Origin: Trichoplax adhaerens
Taxonomy: Eukaryota; Placozoa; Uniplacotomia; Trichoplacea; Trichoplacidae
Assembly (NCBI RefSeq): GCF_000150275.1
Contig: NW_002060947.1
Coordinates: 6,721,211 to 6,785,210, forward strand
Length of the DNA: 64,000 nt
Direction of reading: 5' to 3'
The notes beneath the pieces were generated by a model. It saw only the letters and a program-made list of their open reading frames with translations, made no database searches and was not told the DNA's origin. Below are positions 27,101 to 38,900 of the stretch, in pieces. The translations under genes were made by a program, and so were the position numbers. How positions within the stretch are numbered: the stretch's first letter is position 1; each line of letters starts with the position of its first letter.

Positions 27101-30100
27101 AGGTTACCTAAATTCAATGTACTTAATTGCTAAATTTTGACACTTATCATTGGCAATTGTCTAATTTATAGAATTACAGCGATAATCAATAGCAACTCAT
27201 GAGTGTTCTTTATCAAATTTCTTTAGAATATGTTTAAGAGTACCTTATATTGCGAAATTTACATGAGTTAAAAAAATTTATCCTGCTATATTATTAGATA
27301 TTATATTAATAAACTTCTGAAATTTTGCGTAAATATTCAGTTTTTATGTGATAAACTAATAATCTTTAATTATTTCATGATCGATTACAAGTATATCGTA
27401 TTTGATGTATCGATTTACTAACTGTTATAGAATTATGCTCATTACTTCAGGGATGACTTAAAAACTAGATATTTTTACCTGTAGAGACCATTCCGGCTGG
27501 TATCCTCTACATTTTGCTATAAAATATGGTCATTTGATGAGTGTCAAGCTGCTGCTCTTTGAAGGCTCCGAAATCAATGTATTTAACGAAACTGAGGTAA
27601 GCATATATTTCCAGGCCTGCTTGGTATAGAGACTAACAAGAAGATCGAGTGGGCGTTAATTCTCAATAATTCCCAAAATGCTTTACAAAAATTAAATTAG
27701 AGTTTAAGAAAATGATATCTAGAAGCTTAATATTCGATTTCTAACTCTTGTAAATGGACAGAGTTGAAGAAGGTAGATATTAAATAATTTAACCGGCTTA
27801 TTCCTACGATAATTTCTAAGGAAACTCCTCTACTAATGGCATGCGAAATGAGACATATCGAAATTGCAGTCCTATTACTAGAAAAAGGAGCTAATCCAGC
27901 GATTAGGAATAATAAAGATCAAAACTGCTTAGACATTGCTTGCGAACATCGTCTTAATGATATCGGGCTTGCAATCATCAAGACAAAATTGTGAGTACGC
28001 GTTGTTCATCCCTTATAAGGATCGTTTCTTTTTGAAGTAGTGATCTAATTCTGTGTCGTAATGCATGATTATATAGACAGAGATAAAAAAGGTAATTATA
28101 ATGATTAGTCAAACGATGAATTATCTTAACCAATACTGTTATTATGCTTCGTGATAGCTGGGAAAAAGTTATGGAAAATCGAGCTTATGATGGATATCAT
28201 CCAATGAAACGATTGTTACATAGAATGCCCGTTGTAGCAGAGGTAATTTAACCAATCTTATATAAATTCTGTTAACCACGACGTCCAAAAGATTCATTAA
28301 AAATAGATTATATTAAGATTACCTGATAGGCTCTATAAATTAGTTTCATAATAATTGACAGCAGATTTTAAGATATCTGACTTCAATTTAAATAATTTTA
28401 AGAAGTAGAATTCATAGTAACGTTAATATCAGAAAGTGATATAAAGGACAATTCATTGCTAATCATAATTGGTATAGGCGGTATTACTATCTTTATAGTA
28501 TTAATGTTTCTTACAGGCAGTTATGGATAGATCAATTACATTTGTAAAAACTAAGAATGGAAATGATGTCGTAAAGCAGGTAAGATTATTTATGCTATTG
28601 AATGCTTCTTAAAAAAGCTACAGCAGGATTGCAGTCGAAATATATATCGATAAATCTAATTTCATTCTTCTCAGCCATACCAGGGCATAATGTTTGTGTA
28701 AATTTATGCTATGAATAGGTATCTTTTGATTTTACTTATCTTGAATCATCACCAGAAGATCATCATCTGCAAGACGTAAAGGATAAATACATTGCGGTTG
28801 AGGTAAGAAATAGTTTTAACCCTTAGAGTTTATTTTGAACTCAGAGCCCATGCAGTAACCTGTCTCACAGATGGGTATAACATAAAATTTCTTCACTTTA
28901 ATTATTTCTTTATCCTGTTTGATAAACACTTGCAGACAATTTGCTCCCTTAGTCAAACAAAACTGATGAAGCATCCTCTTATTAATGCCTATTCCTATTC
29001 AAAATGGTAAATCGTACGTCGTATATAATTTTTGTGTCAGTATAACAGTGCATTGATACTGTGATATACTGCTAGTTTATTTGGTTTATTTGTTGCAGAA
29101 ATAGTAAATTGAAGTAGTGTGTCGAAAAAATGAATACTTTTTTAACCAAACTAAGATTGTGAATCAATTACCAAAAACTTCAACAGTAAAGCGACGCTAT
29201 CAGCTAATTAAAAAGCAATTAATTTCATGCCTGGAATTTCATTTTTCTTTCTAGGAAATTAGCCGTCAACTTTACGATCTACTTTAAGATTATTTCAGAT
29301 ATATTTTATTTTATTGGTTTGGGTGTCCCTATTGCTCTTAATACTGCAGATTATTTAGGAACTGCTGCAGCTAATAGGAGTCTTGATGTAACGGATGGAA
29401 ATAATAATTATGCAACATTAGTAAGTGTAGCAACTTCACCTTCCCTTAAAGTATTCCTACATATTTCATACCGTATTATCAATGCAACATTAAATGTTTA
29501 GCAGATCATATTATATGCATAATAAAAACCCAAAGAGAATTTTCTTTTCATCATGTTAACAAATTTATTCGAATTTGATAACTATTACAATTTACTTACT
29601 TGATCGCGGCGATCATAATTAGCTTTAAATAGGTTATTAATGGTATACTAGCGAATAATGTATAAAATACCTGATAATATATATTGCACTGATGGCAGCA
29701 CTTATAGTTGTCATATTAGCTCGTTATAATTCGTTTATTAAACTACGCTAACTTAAAGTTTTCATCATCAAATTATCTAGGTTATACAAGGAGCTCCAAT
29801 CAGAAACATCGTCGTCTTAGCGACTGTCATACTAATGCTATGTTCAACAGTAATCTCACTTTTATTTGGGGTAAAAAGAAATTAACACTAGCAATTCTTG
29901 AAATATCGATTTTTCGCTAATGTATTACTACATTTGAAGCCTAGAAAATATCGAACTGAAATTAATCTGTATTAAATATTCTGTGAATTTATGTATATAT
30001 AATTTTTAAACCGGTAAAGTCAAGGTATATTGTAATTTTAAAATGATCAAATAATTTCCAACATTCCCTAATACTCGTTCCGTTATTCCAACCACAGCGC

Positions 30101-32155
30101 AGATTGGTCTCATATTTCTTCAAGCAGACAGTTTTTGAAATAATTATCGAACTTTTAGGCTTAATGTATGCCTTACCCATACACAAGACAATAAGTTACA
30201 CAAGTATTCGTATAGGGGCTATGCTTGTCCTCTGCTTGGTAATTAATGTTATCTTCACGTTCAGAAAGTAAGCTAGATTGTATGACTTGGTAATGCAAAT
30301 ATGATTAGATCTTATACTTTTAGTATAGAAATATAGTTACTACCTGACTACGTGACAGTCATTTAAGTCATTTAAGAGCTGAATATCTGTAGCGTAATTT
30401 AGTCATTTTCATTAAGGTCAATAAAATACTTTATTATTTATAACTAATTTAGTAATTATTAGGATGTTGTTTATCATTAATTTAATTTTCAACTTTCCAT
30501 CATCATCTTGATCTATGCTCGTCTATAACATGTGAATGTACAGTAATAAAAATATTATTTATCTGTGGTAGGTAATAAGTGTATGATAACGTACAACTGC
30601 TCTATAAAATCTTTTTCGCTTGCGTAGTCTTTATGGTATAGGTTTGTACATCTCCATGTTTATCACAATCATCATCACCATTTGCAAGACATCCGTTGTC
30701 ATAATATTATTTGTTCTGGCTTTTGCGATATCCTTTTCAATGATCCTGAGCGATATGGTGTGTTAATTTCCTTATTATCTTACAAATAAACCCAATTTCT
30801 GCAAAGTTATAAATTAAAAGTAAATGCACTATTTACCAGTATCTTAAAGATTTGTAGATAAATGTAGAGCTGATGTTGATAAATGGAATATAACTTTAAT
30901 AGCAGTGTCATTTATATGCAAAATCACAAGAGGTAGATATTGTATCGTACGATATGTTATATAGAAAAAAGAAAATGTTTCATTTATCATTCGTTGACTC
31001 ATACACCAGAATATTTACTTAGATAAATCTTTCTGTCAATTAGACCATCTTTCATTCTTTTGATGTGGCCATAATTACTGTTTTAACAATGATGAGTGGA
31101 GAACTTAGTTACGAAGATATATATCAACATTTAAGAAGCACTGGCAGATTGTATGGATTCAAGACTGAGCTATTACTGTTCGTTGCCATGATCATTGTTG
31201 TCAATCTAGCATTTGCCAACTTACTGGTAGGAACTACCTAGCTGTAGTTACATAGAATTAAAACATTGCAAATTTAATTGTGATCTTCAATATTTGGACA
31301 GATTTCATCGTTAGATTGGACATACATAATGAACAGATAATATTATGCTATAGCTATAACTGCATGTACTTAACACCACATTAGCAGATTTTACTATATA
31401 ATTTTCAATTTTTTCATAAATTGAAATTTAAGTGCATGCAGCACTTCTAATATGGCCTCAAATTAACCGCTGCATATTATACATTTCCTTAGATTGGTTT
31501 GGCAGTTGGAGACATCAAAGAAATAAGAGAAAAAGCTCATTTGAATCAAATCAAGGGTAATTTTCAAATGGTTATTGGAGCATACGAATCTTTTCCACTG
31601 TTTATTAAGAAATATATGTATAAGCCTGGTTTAATCTTCCAGATAGGAGAAAAGCCATCATTTTTAAATACGGTAAGTAGTCTTAAAGTGCCTAAAAGTT
31701 CTGGAATATAGATAATTGTGAGTTAGATATGAGCTCTTTTGGCTTCATACCTTGAATATATGCAATTAATTGTGTTTTCTTTAGCAAATTTGGAACTTTC
31801 TAACTGAAAATATCAAAATAATTAACGGAGAAGAAAATGTTAACGAAGAAACTGAATTGAAGGAGCTAAAAGTTCTGTTTTTGGATCAGAAGGCAGAGTA
31901 TGAAAAATATATTCAGTATATCACCAATTTGTATATCAGATATTTTCTAGCCCCTTTAGGTAGAATACGAATCTTTTTTATAAATTTTGAACTGCTTTAC
32001 TAATAATTTATCACTATATTATCAGAATTTTACGCTTGAAAGAATTAGTAGAAGATACCAAATCAGATGTAAACTTTCACTCCAAAGTGAACAGAAATCA
32101 CACTAAGAAATTCATTGATGAAGTTTTGGATTCTATCCATACACAAGACTTATAA
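21142..32155 (+). CDS. TRPA-like channel gene C, with early stop and LTR insertion
   Basis: The same 25-exon channel gene as B: 21142-21384, 23306-23468, 23594-23772, 23919-24044, 25037-25145, 25360-25451, 25523-25570, 25657-25830, 25978-26172, 26268-26351, 26475-27102 (interrupted), 27485-27596, 27821-27990, 28158-28242, 28517-28579, 28719-28802, 28936-29006, 29255-29420, 29781-29870, 30098-30267, 30628-30757, 31044-31226, 31493-31672, 31785-31897, 32026-32155 (TAA). Without the insert it totals 3414 nt in frame, with about 16 ankyrin repeats, S1-S6, filter motif MSGELSY and GLAVGDIKEI. Two lesions are visible: the ATG that aligns with gene B reads five codons then TAA (21157-21159), and a 369-bp solo LTR sits in exon 11, giving TGA at 26631. 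All other exons and splice sites are intact, so it is either a very young pseudogene or is rescued by another start and by splicing out the LTR (a GT at 26619 and AG at 26985-26986 would restore frame). Confidence 0.8.
21752..22452 (-). mobile_element. Solo LTR, family 3, copy 1 (gene C intron 1)
   Basis: A 701-bp element starts tgtgatatatacc and ends gttacattaca, flanked by a perfect 5-bp duplication ccgat (21747-21751 and 22453-22457). It matches 24158-24752, the split copy 32354-33504 and, in opposite orientation, 53031-53527. The minus strand carries AATAAA near 21791 and TATA-like tracts near 22163, so it reads on the minus strand. It is longer than its relatives because of an internal duplication at 22205-22452. 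Confidence 0.82.
22205..22452. repeat. Direct duplication inside family-3 LTR copy 1
   Basis: The segment atatctaccgtacattatac...aaacatgg...agtctacaatcacaa...actagttacattacac occurs twice, at about 22220-22288 and 22387-22452, almost identical. The unit is preceded each time by a tagttat(g/a)gct word. Only this copy of the LTR has the duplication, so it arose after or during insertion. Confidence 0.8.
24158..24752 (-). mobile_element. Solo LTR, family 3, copy 2 (gene C intron 4)
   Basis: About 595 bp starting tgtgataaaaac and ending near agttacgttata. It aligns through shared words with copy 1 (ccaatatgg, cgta/tgtagacat/caatt, tatatcct, accttac.tata). The target-site duplication is not clear and the 3' end is mutated, so the boundaries are approximate. 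It fills most of intron 4. Confidence 0.65.
26628..26996 (+). mobile_element. Solo LTR inserted in exon 11 of gene C
   Basis: The paralogous exon 11 in gene B is 254 bp. In gene C the two coding halves (26475-26630 and 27005-27102) also sum to exactly 254 bp once 374 bp are removed, so the insertion is precise. The insert begins TGTTGATATG and ends CATACACA, with a 5-bp target-site duplication ATATG at 26623-26627 and 26997-27001. It carries TATAAAAG (26862-26869) and AATAAA (26884-26889) on the plus strand. These are LTR features; no internal region remains. Reading straight through meets TGA immediately. Confidence 0.85.
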
Positions 32156-32292
32156 AGTAACAACTTTTAACATATTTTAGCTACCATTTTATCTCAACTA
32201 GAGACTAAGAAGTATCTTCGCATGAGATATTTAATTTATCACTATATACAACTTACCAGTATGTATTAAAATTCGCCATAAAACCTTACTTT

Positions 32293-32327
32293 AATAAAGG
32301 CTACAAAATATTTCAATTTTAAATAAA
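32293..32327 (+). terminator. Two polyadenylation signals after gene C
   Basis: AATAAA occurs at 32293-32298 and 32322-32327, each followed by GGCTA, about 140-170 bases after the gene C stop. The position fits a 3' UTR end. This is motif evidence only. Confidence 0.45.
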
Positions 32328-32353
32328 GGCTAACCAGAGTGACTCTCTTAGCA

Positions 32354-33504
32354 TGTTCGATAAAACCAATTACGAAAATCTAAAATTTGTAGAATATTGG
32401 AACTTTATCATACAAAAATCATGTACACATAGATCTGCTCTAGCCGAATGTAACTACTAAGTACTTTTAAAAATAGCTACTAGAATAATCTTAGTTGCCA
32501 GTTAGAACACTTTTCGTAGCATTTGCAGCTACAATCAGCATCATTCTACAATATTTTACACATACTCAGATTATTAGTAACAACGTTTTACAACGGACCT
32601 TCATTAACTAAATTTGGAAACTGCTTCAGTATTGACGTAGACATTATTTCTACCGGTCAGAGTACGATGAACTAACCATTTACAGTATTATTCACTATAA
32701 TATCTAGATTAGAGTAGAAATATTTATGTTGGATAATTTTGTTGATTTACCCTTATTTAAAGAGTTTCCAATTTAAATATGTGATGTTTAAATATAATAC
32801 TAGCTTTTATAGTGATATATTTAGATGCAGTCTACTGAAATTAGCAGTTTACTTAGGGAATCGAGAATAATCTTTTTACTATTCAAATCACTGTGACTGT
32901 AACTTGCTTATGGAAGATTGTAGATTATCGTAGAAATGCTCCGTGATAGGGCCTATTGTAATCTGACAATTTTGTATTGATCATTCGATGTCTATATTCT
33001 TAAATACTGTTATTTTCATTAGGCAGCAGTAGATAAATTAGCTTTTGATTCATTAGCAGATTTCAACGTTAATATTACAAACTAGGTTGTCTTTGCTATT
33101 ATAAAAGAGTGCATAATTGCGATATATCGTATAATAAAGACAGTTCTTAAGATTAGTGTTTAACGTAAGATACTAAGCATCTGAGTTTTATTGCAGTCTT
33201 CTAGTCTTAGGAAAAGTCTTCCTGAAAGAGTAGATATTGCTTCCTGATACGTGGTTCAGGAGTCGGGTTATTGATCGTGCATTACGTTATCTTGTTGCAA
33301 AGCTGTTTTGTAACATAATTATATCCTAATATGCGATTTACAGTTCTATTTTTACCTCTAACCTTAATATTAACTCGATATCCTACTGCATATATAGTCA
33401 TAAGTTATTAAATAGTTCTTGAGATAAAGATAAACAGTCACTCTACCGCACATCATAGCAAACATTGCTAATAGTCTAGAATCCTAATACTAAGCTACGC
33501 TACA
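32354..33504 (-). mobile_element. Solo LTR, family 3, copy 3, split by a family-2 LTR
   Basis: The left part (32354-32677) starts tgttcgataaaacc and matches copies 1 and 2 (gccgaatg, cttttcgtagcatttgcagc, gtagacattatttctacc). The match resumes at 33316 (atatcctaatatgcgattta) and ends near gctacgctaca at 33504. Between them lies a family-2 LTR. Removing it leaves about 510 bp of family-3 sequence. No clear target-site duplication was found for the outer element. Confidence 0.72.
32678..33315 (+). mobile_element. Solo LTR, family 2, copy a, nested in family 3
   Basis: This 638-bp element matches 34578-35212 along its whole length (for example ctccgtgatagg, tgatacgtggttca, tgttgcaaagctgttttgt). 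It ends taaca; its first two bases no longer read TG, and the flanking 5-mers (taacc/taatt) match at only three positions. TATA (tattataaaag near 33100) and AATAAA (near 33131) lie in order on the plus strand. Because it interrupts the family-3 element, it inserted later. Confidence 0.78.
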
Positions 33505-34577
33505 GTATACTAAGAACATATTCTTTGCAGATTCATAAATAAGCGTTTTGATATTTTATTTCTCCGATTGCAAATTTTAAAATCAGTTATTGGAGAAACT
33601 TTAATCAATAATATTGTTACTAAGCATAACAAAAGCAGCTCTTTATTAAGATATATTTAATATCTAATCTAACCTACCACAAATTTTCTTCTTAGAATTG
33701 CTTTGATCTATTTAATCATAATAAATTAATGACATAAAAATACCTTCAACTCAAAATATTCGGTTTTACCAAATCTATGAACCTCAAAATTATTGAATGA
33801 CTACGGTATCTTAAAACATCCTAGAGCTTTAAATGTATTTATACAGTAATTTATCCTAAATTCATGGGGTACAATTAGGATTATTATCGCAGTAGAGTTA
33901 ATACCAACTGCGCAACAATGACTTTAAAATCTCATTGCTAGGCTAAAGTAATGTTTAACAAACTAATTAGAACCAATTCTGTACATTAATTATATCAACA
34001 ATTGACTGCAGTTGCTGCTATTCTGCTCGCATAATTTCTTTTACTCTGGATGAATAAATTCTGGTAATAGGATCGCATATATTAAAAGCAATATACTCTA
34101 TTGTTATGCAATCCTCTACTACGTTTAATCATTCTATTTAATTTATATTTGCTACTCGTTAACCTTGCTTGCTATATGAATTTTAGATACTATTAGTTAC
34201 ATTAGCAGTTAATCGCGTTATATTTCGTGACTGTTGCTTTGTACACTCGCATAGCATCCATTCTCTAGTAGTAATTTGTGTCAGAGTGCAACCTGACTGA
34301 TAGGATCCTTCGATAACATTGCAGAATCAGCTTTCGCTATGACAACGGATTCACTATAGCTAATCAGTTTTTTTTCTTCATGAAACTTAATCATTACACT
34401 TTAGCCTAGCTTTAGAATCCAATACAGTTTCATTTGGAATTATTATTGAGCTACTGTGGTGCTAATTGTAATAGTCTTATTCCAAGCCGCTGCAAAATGG
34501 CTCTAGTTATAGTTCTGAAGACAGCGGTAGGTAATCTCCACAAAATTAGTCTCTCGATAGCATTTAAATTTAGCTGG
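33505..34577. other. Intergenic C-D, no gene seen
   Basis: Unique AT-rich sequence between two LTR insertions. No exon of the array and no supported open frame were found; the open frame at 34434-34628 runs into the LTR and is probably chance. Confidence 0.5.
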
Positions 34578-35212
34578 TGTTACAGTGTTAAATACTGTAT
34601 TACAGTAGAAATATCTATGTTAGGATAATTCTGTTAGACTATCCTTATTTAGTTAACTTCTAATTTGGATATACTGTGTATTAATATAGCCCTGACTTTC
34701 TATGACAGTGACACTTATACACATACTGAAATTAATAGTTATAATAGGGAATGCAAATCATCTACTTACAGTTCGAATCATTGTGATTGTAATTTACTTA
34801 TGGTAGATTGTAAATTATCATGGAAATGTTCCGTGATAGGATATATCGTAATCTGACTATTCTGTATTAGTCATTACATGTGTATATTCGTAAATACTGT
34901 TGTCTGCATTAAGGGAGCACAGCAGTAGCTAAACTTAATATCTAATTCAGTAAATGAATCCGAGGTTAATTGTATTAACTATGACTCATGAACTATTGAG
35001 GAATAGTATATAAATGCAGTATATCTTGAAATAAAGAGAATTCTCAAACTTAGTGTTTAACGTAAAATACGAGGCGTTTAAGTCTTTGTGTAGTCTGCTA
35101 GTAGAGCAAAAGTGTTTATGATAGTGCAGATATCGTTCCTTGATACGTGGTTCAAGGAATTGACTTATTGATCGTATATTGCGTTATCTTGTTGCAAAGC
35201 TGTTTTGTGACA
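34578..35212 (+). mobile_element. Solo LTR, family 2, copy b
   Basis: A 635-bp element reads TGTTACAGTG ... GTTTTGTGACA and is flanked by a perfect 5-bp duplication, gctgg at 34573-34577 and 35213-35217. It carries TATATAAA near 35010 and AATAAA near 35033 on the plus strand, the normal LTR order. It is homologous over its full length to 32678-33315. No internal coding region adjoins it. Confidence 0.87.
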
Positions 35213-35968
35213 GCTGGACTAGGTTTAATTTGTCTGGTTAGATAAGGCATAAAAACGGCCCATGTTTTAATCTATTAAGTACCATATGCGAGCAAAGACA
35301 TCTAACTCGATTATGTCTATATTTTAGCTTATCTGCACCGTTCAATTTTGATTATTTATATCAGTTCTGCTAGTATTATTGTGGTGTACATCATCTAGAA
35401 GATGCGGTATTAGACCATATTATTGATGCTGGCGTAATAGGAAATTCTAGCTAAACTACTTTCGCATTATCCTTAGATATAGCTCTATTTGTCATTTTCA
35501 ATCATGAAGAAAAGATATTACCATAACAACGAGAGAATTATTTGACTTTTTGGGGCGTTAAAGCCAACCTGCTGATTTTAGTAAACAAATTTAATAAAAT
35601 GAACTATTGACACACTGTAATATTGTTCATGTGAACAAAATATATATTGATGCTATAACTCCCCATTATCTTCAAGAATCATTCTATCTTATAGTTAGAT
35701 AACAATAATGATTTCATAATAGGTAAAACTTTGATAATTACGTTCTATTATGTTTATTGTATAATAATGATAGATAAAAAGATACGATAATGAATCGTCG
35801 TCATATTTTTTAACATTTAGCTATTGGACCCACGGTGATATCTCCGATCCCTTCTTTGGGTTATTTCCAATCAACTTCTGAGGAAATTAACTTCACTGCC
35901 ACCCTAATTGTGAACAAATTAAATTTGATGTGAGTGTCTTCTTTTAACCGGATAAAGCCAACAACAAA
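35213..35968. other. Upstream region of gene D
   Basis: No gene seen. This stretch should contain the promoter and 5' UTR of gene D. AT-rich with no distinctive motif that I can support. Confidence 0.45.
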
Positions 35969-38900
35969 ATGGTTAAATTATCCAAGCAGAAATCAACGTT
36001 AGTAACACCTGTTCAAAATTTTCTATCTACGGAAATGCCGACGCCAGTCATGCCAGCCATGGCACCGTCTTCAGAAATGATAAATGAAGGCGATAATCCT
36101 AGTCAACCTAAAGTTGGCTATAAAGAAACTAAAATTGGGAATCGATTTCCTTGGTTAAGTAAAGTTGGTTTGTTAAATCAGAATAAAAAAGAGTCTAAAG
36201 AAGCAATTGGTTCATTAGTTAGCATTGGAATAGCGGCAGCGGGAGCCGAAAGTTTTGGCGATATTTATGAGGTATCTTATTTTACAGTCATTTTCATAGA
36301 TACAACAACATTTAAAAATTACTTTAATTTTCAACGAAAAGAATCAGTTTTACTTTTCATAACTGATCATAATTTCTATTAAAACTATCCTTTTTAACTT
36401 ATACTAAAGCTGCTGGACTCTATATACTAGACTAGGTTTTAAAACGATATGAAAGTTAATTCTATTCACTTAATAGCATGTTCATTTATAAAAAGCAAGA
36501 GATAAGTTTGATAATTATAAGAGATCTTTTAATGCTACCCGTACAGTGTACACTTACCATTCCTTAACTTTTAATACTGTTTCATCCTATTTCGAAATAC
36601 TTCAATTCTTCCGCATACAGTAGTACCTTTAATGGGTGCATGACTGTGATATGCACATCTGTCATGTTCTTTCTATCAAATTGCCTATAATTAAATAATC
36701 AATGAAAGCTTAAAACGAGATCTACGTCTTGCAAGACTATTATAATCTATTGTTAAAGGCAAATCAAATGAAGACTAGTAAAAAGCTCGACCTGAATAGC
36801 TACATTTTAAAATATTACTTTATTTTACTTAGGCTGCAAGATTAGGTTATGTTGATGATTTAATCTCCATGCTACAAGTTTCGTATTACAAAGAAAGAAT
36901 TAATTATCCAGATAAAGATAATTACACCCTGATGCATTATGCTGCCCGGCATAATAATGACCAAGTAGTTGGGTGCTTGATAAAGCATGGAGCAGGTAAA
37001 CTTCATAGATTTTTGTGCGCCGTTATGTTCAATGCAGACTAGTTGAAATAATTCTTGCAATATTTAAAGCTATTTAATTTATAGCTGCGGCCTTCAATAC
37101 GTATTTTCATTCAAATTAGATGTTAATGCAAAAGGAGGTCGAGATTTAGTTAGTCCACTTCACTTGGCTGCGCAACATAATGCCTACCAATCTGCTGAAG
37201 TTTTATTAATGCATGATGCCGCTATTGACGCTGAAGATAAGAATAAATCGACTCCATTACATCGTAGCTGCCAATATAACAATGTGAAAATATCGCAGGT
37301 AAGTATAATTATTTTACTAAACGAGCCTCACTGCATCTATACCTAATATGCACTTATTATATAAAAGTGCTCCCGCTAATATTTCGAATTTCAGTAACGG
37401 TTAGGTTATTAAGTTGAAACACGATTAAATTAAATCCATTTTTATTTAAATGATTTATGAAAGAGATTTTTTCGATGTACGTATTCATTAAAATTGCAAA
37501 GGAGGCAGCAAATTGTAGCATATAGTTACCAATAGTGATACCTCTCCAATATTTTTCGTATAACATCAAGTTCGTATTTTTCTTCGTCGACAAAGTCTAG
37601 CTAACCTGTAAACACTACTAAATCTGCCTTAATAGTACTGTATATCGATGCAGGTATTGTAAGGAAGTGGTGGAAAATATACAGTAATCAATTAAATAAT
37701 TTGGGAGAACAGCCTATATTACTATAAAAGCTATCCATATTTGCATACCCTAGATTAAATACTTTCAGATGTTATTATGTGAATGACGTATTGCCATAAA
37801 AATAGCTATGATGACTAATTAAAAATCGACCATATTCTACAGCTGATATTACTGGAAGCACGAAGGCAAGGCAGGGCAAAATCGATTGTCAACCGACCTA
37901 ATTACGAAAATACTTGCCCTTTACATTGCGCTGCTTTCTATGGAAGCAGAGAAGCTTGCGATGCTTTAGTAAGTCCAATAATTCATGGCCTAGATATTTG
38001 GTAGTAATAGTAATGAGCTAGTTGACATCAAGTTATTAGAATTGAAATGCTTCTAATTGTAGTTTGAAGTCATTTCATTTTGCTTCATTTATTAAACTAT
38101 TTAAAATTTTTATCGTAAATTCTTAATCATCTTAACTCTTAACCCACTATGTAAATCTGTAATATTTAGGTTTATCATGGTGCCAATATGTCAAAGAAAG
38201 ATGCTTGCAGTAAAACAGCTATTCATATCGCTACAATGGCTAAAAACATTGAGGTTGCACAGTATCTGATGAATCATGGTAAGATGCATCCTATTGTTAG
38301 TCATATAGAAAAAATTTATTCTTGATTATGATCTCAGCCTAAATTGTTTTGTTATCACTTGGCATAGCCAAAATGTCCGGCAAGCTCTCTTATATGAGAA
38401 TCATAGATCAGAATGGATATACACCACTCCATATTGCCGTAGATTCCGGAAGTTTAGAGGTAATCCTTTATACTGAAAAGCGACTTGAAAATTACCTGTA
38501 TTTCACACTAGATTATTTACTACCACATCTACTATAATAGTAACGTCTAAATAGTAATCTAGTAAGTTATGCATATGATACTGTAATCCCATCTTCTCTC
38601 TGTGATGCGCTATATGCTCCGAACTGTAAATCCAATGTAAATAAATTTCATACAAGCAACTAATTGATAAACAGAATAAATTTTATTTATTATAATTATT
38701 TTAAAACTGATAAAGAAAAGAAAATTCTTAATATTAAGTTTCTGTTTGCTTTTAGCTGACCGAGTTATGTCTTAAATATGATGCAAGTGTAGAAGACCAA
38801 ACGGTTAGTTACTAGCGATGCTAGGCTAACATGTATAGTCTAGATTGCTTAGTCCTTTCTTTTATAGCAGTGGCAAATACAAACTCTTCAAAGTCAGCGA

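Noticed and set aside
36872-37060. Minus-strand open frame over gene D exon 2
   Set aside because: It mirrors the ankyrin exon 36833-36995 and has no independent support.
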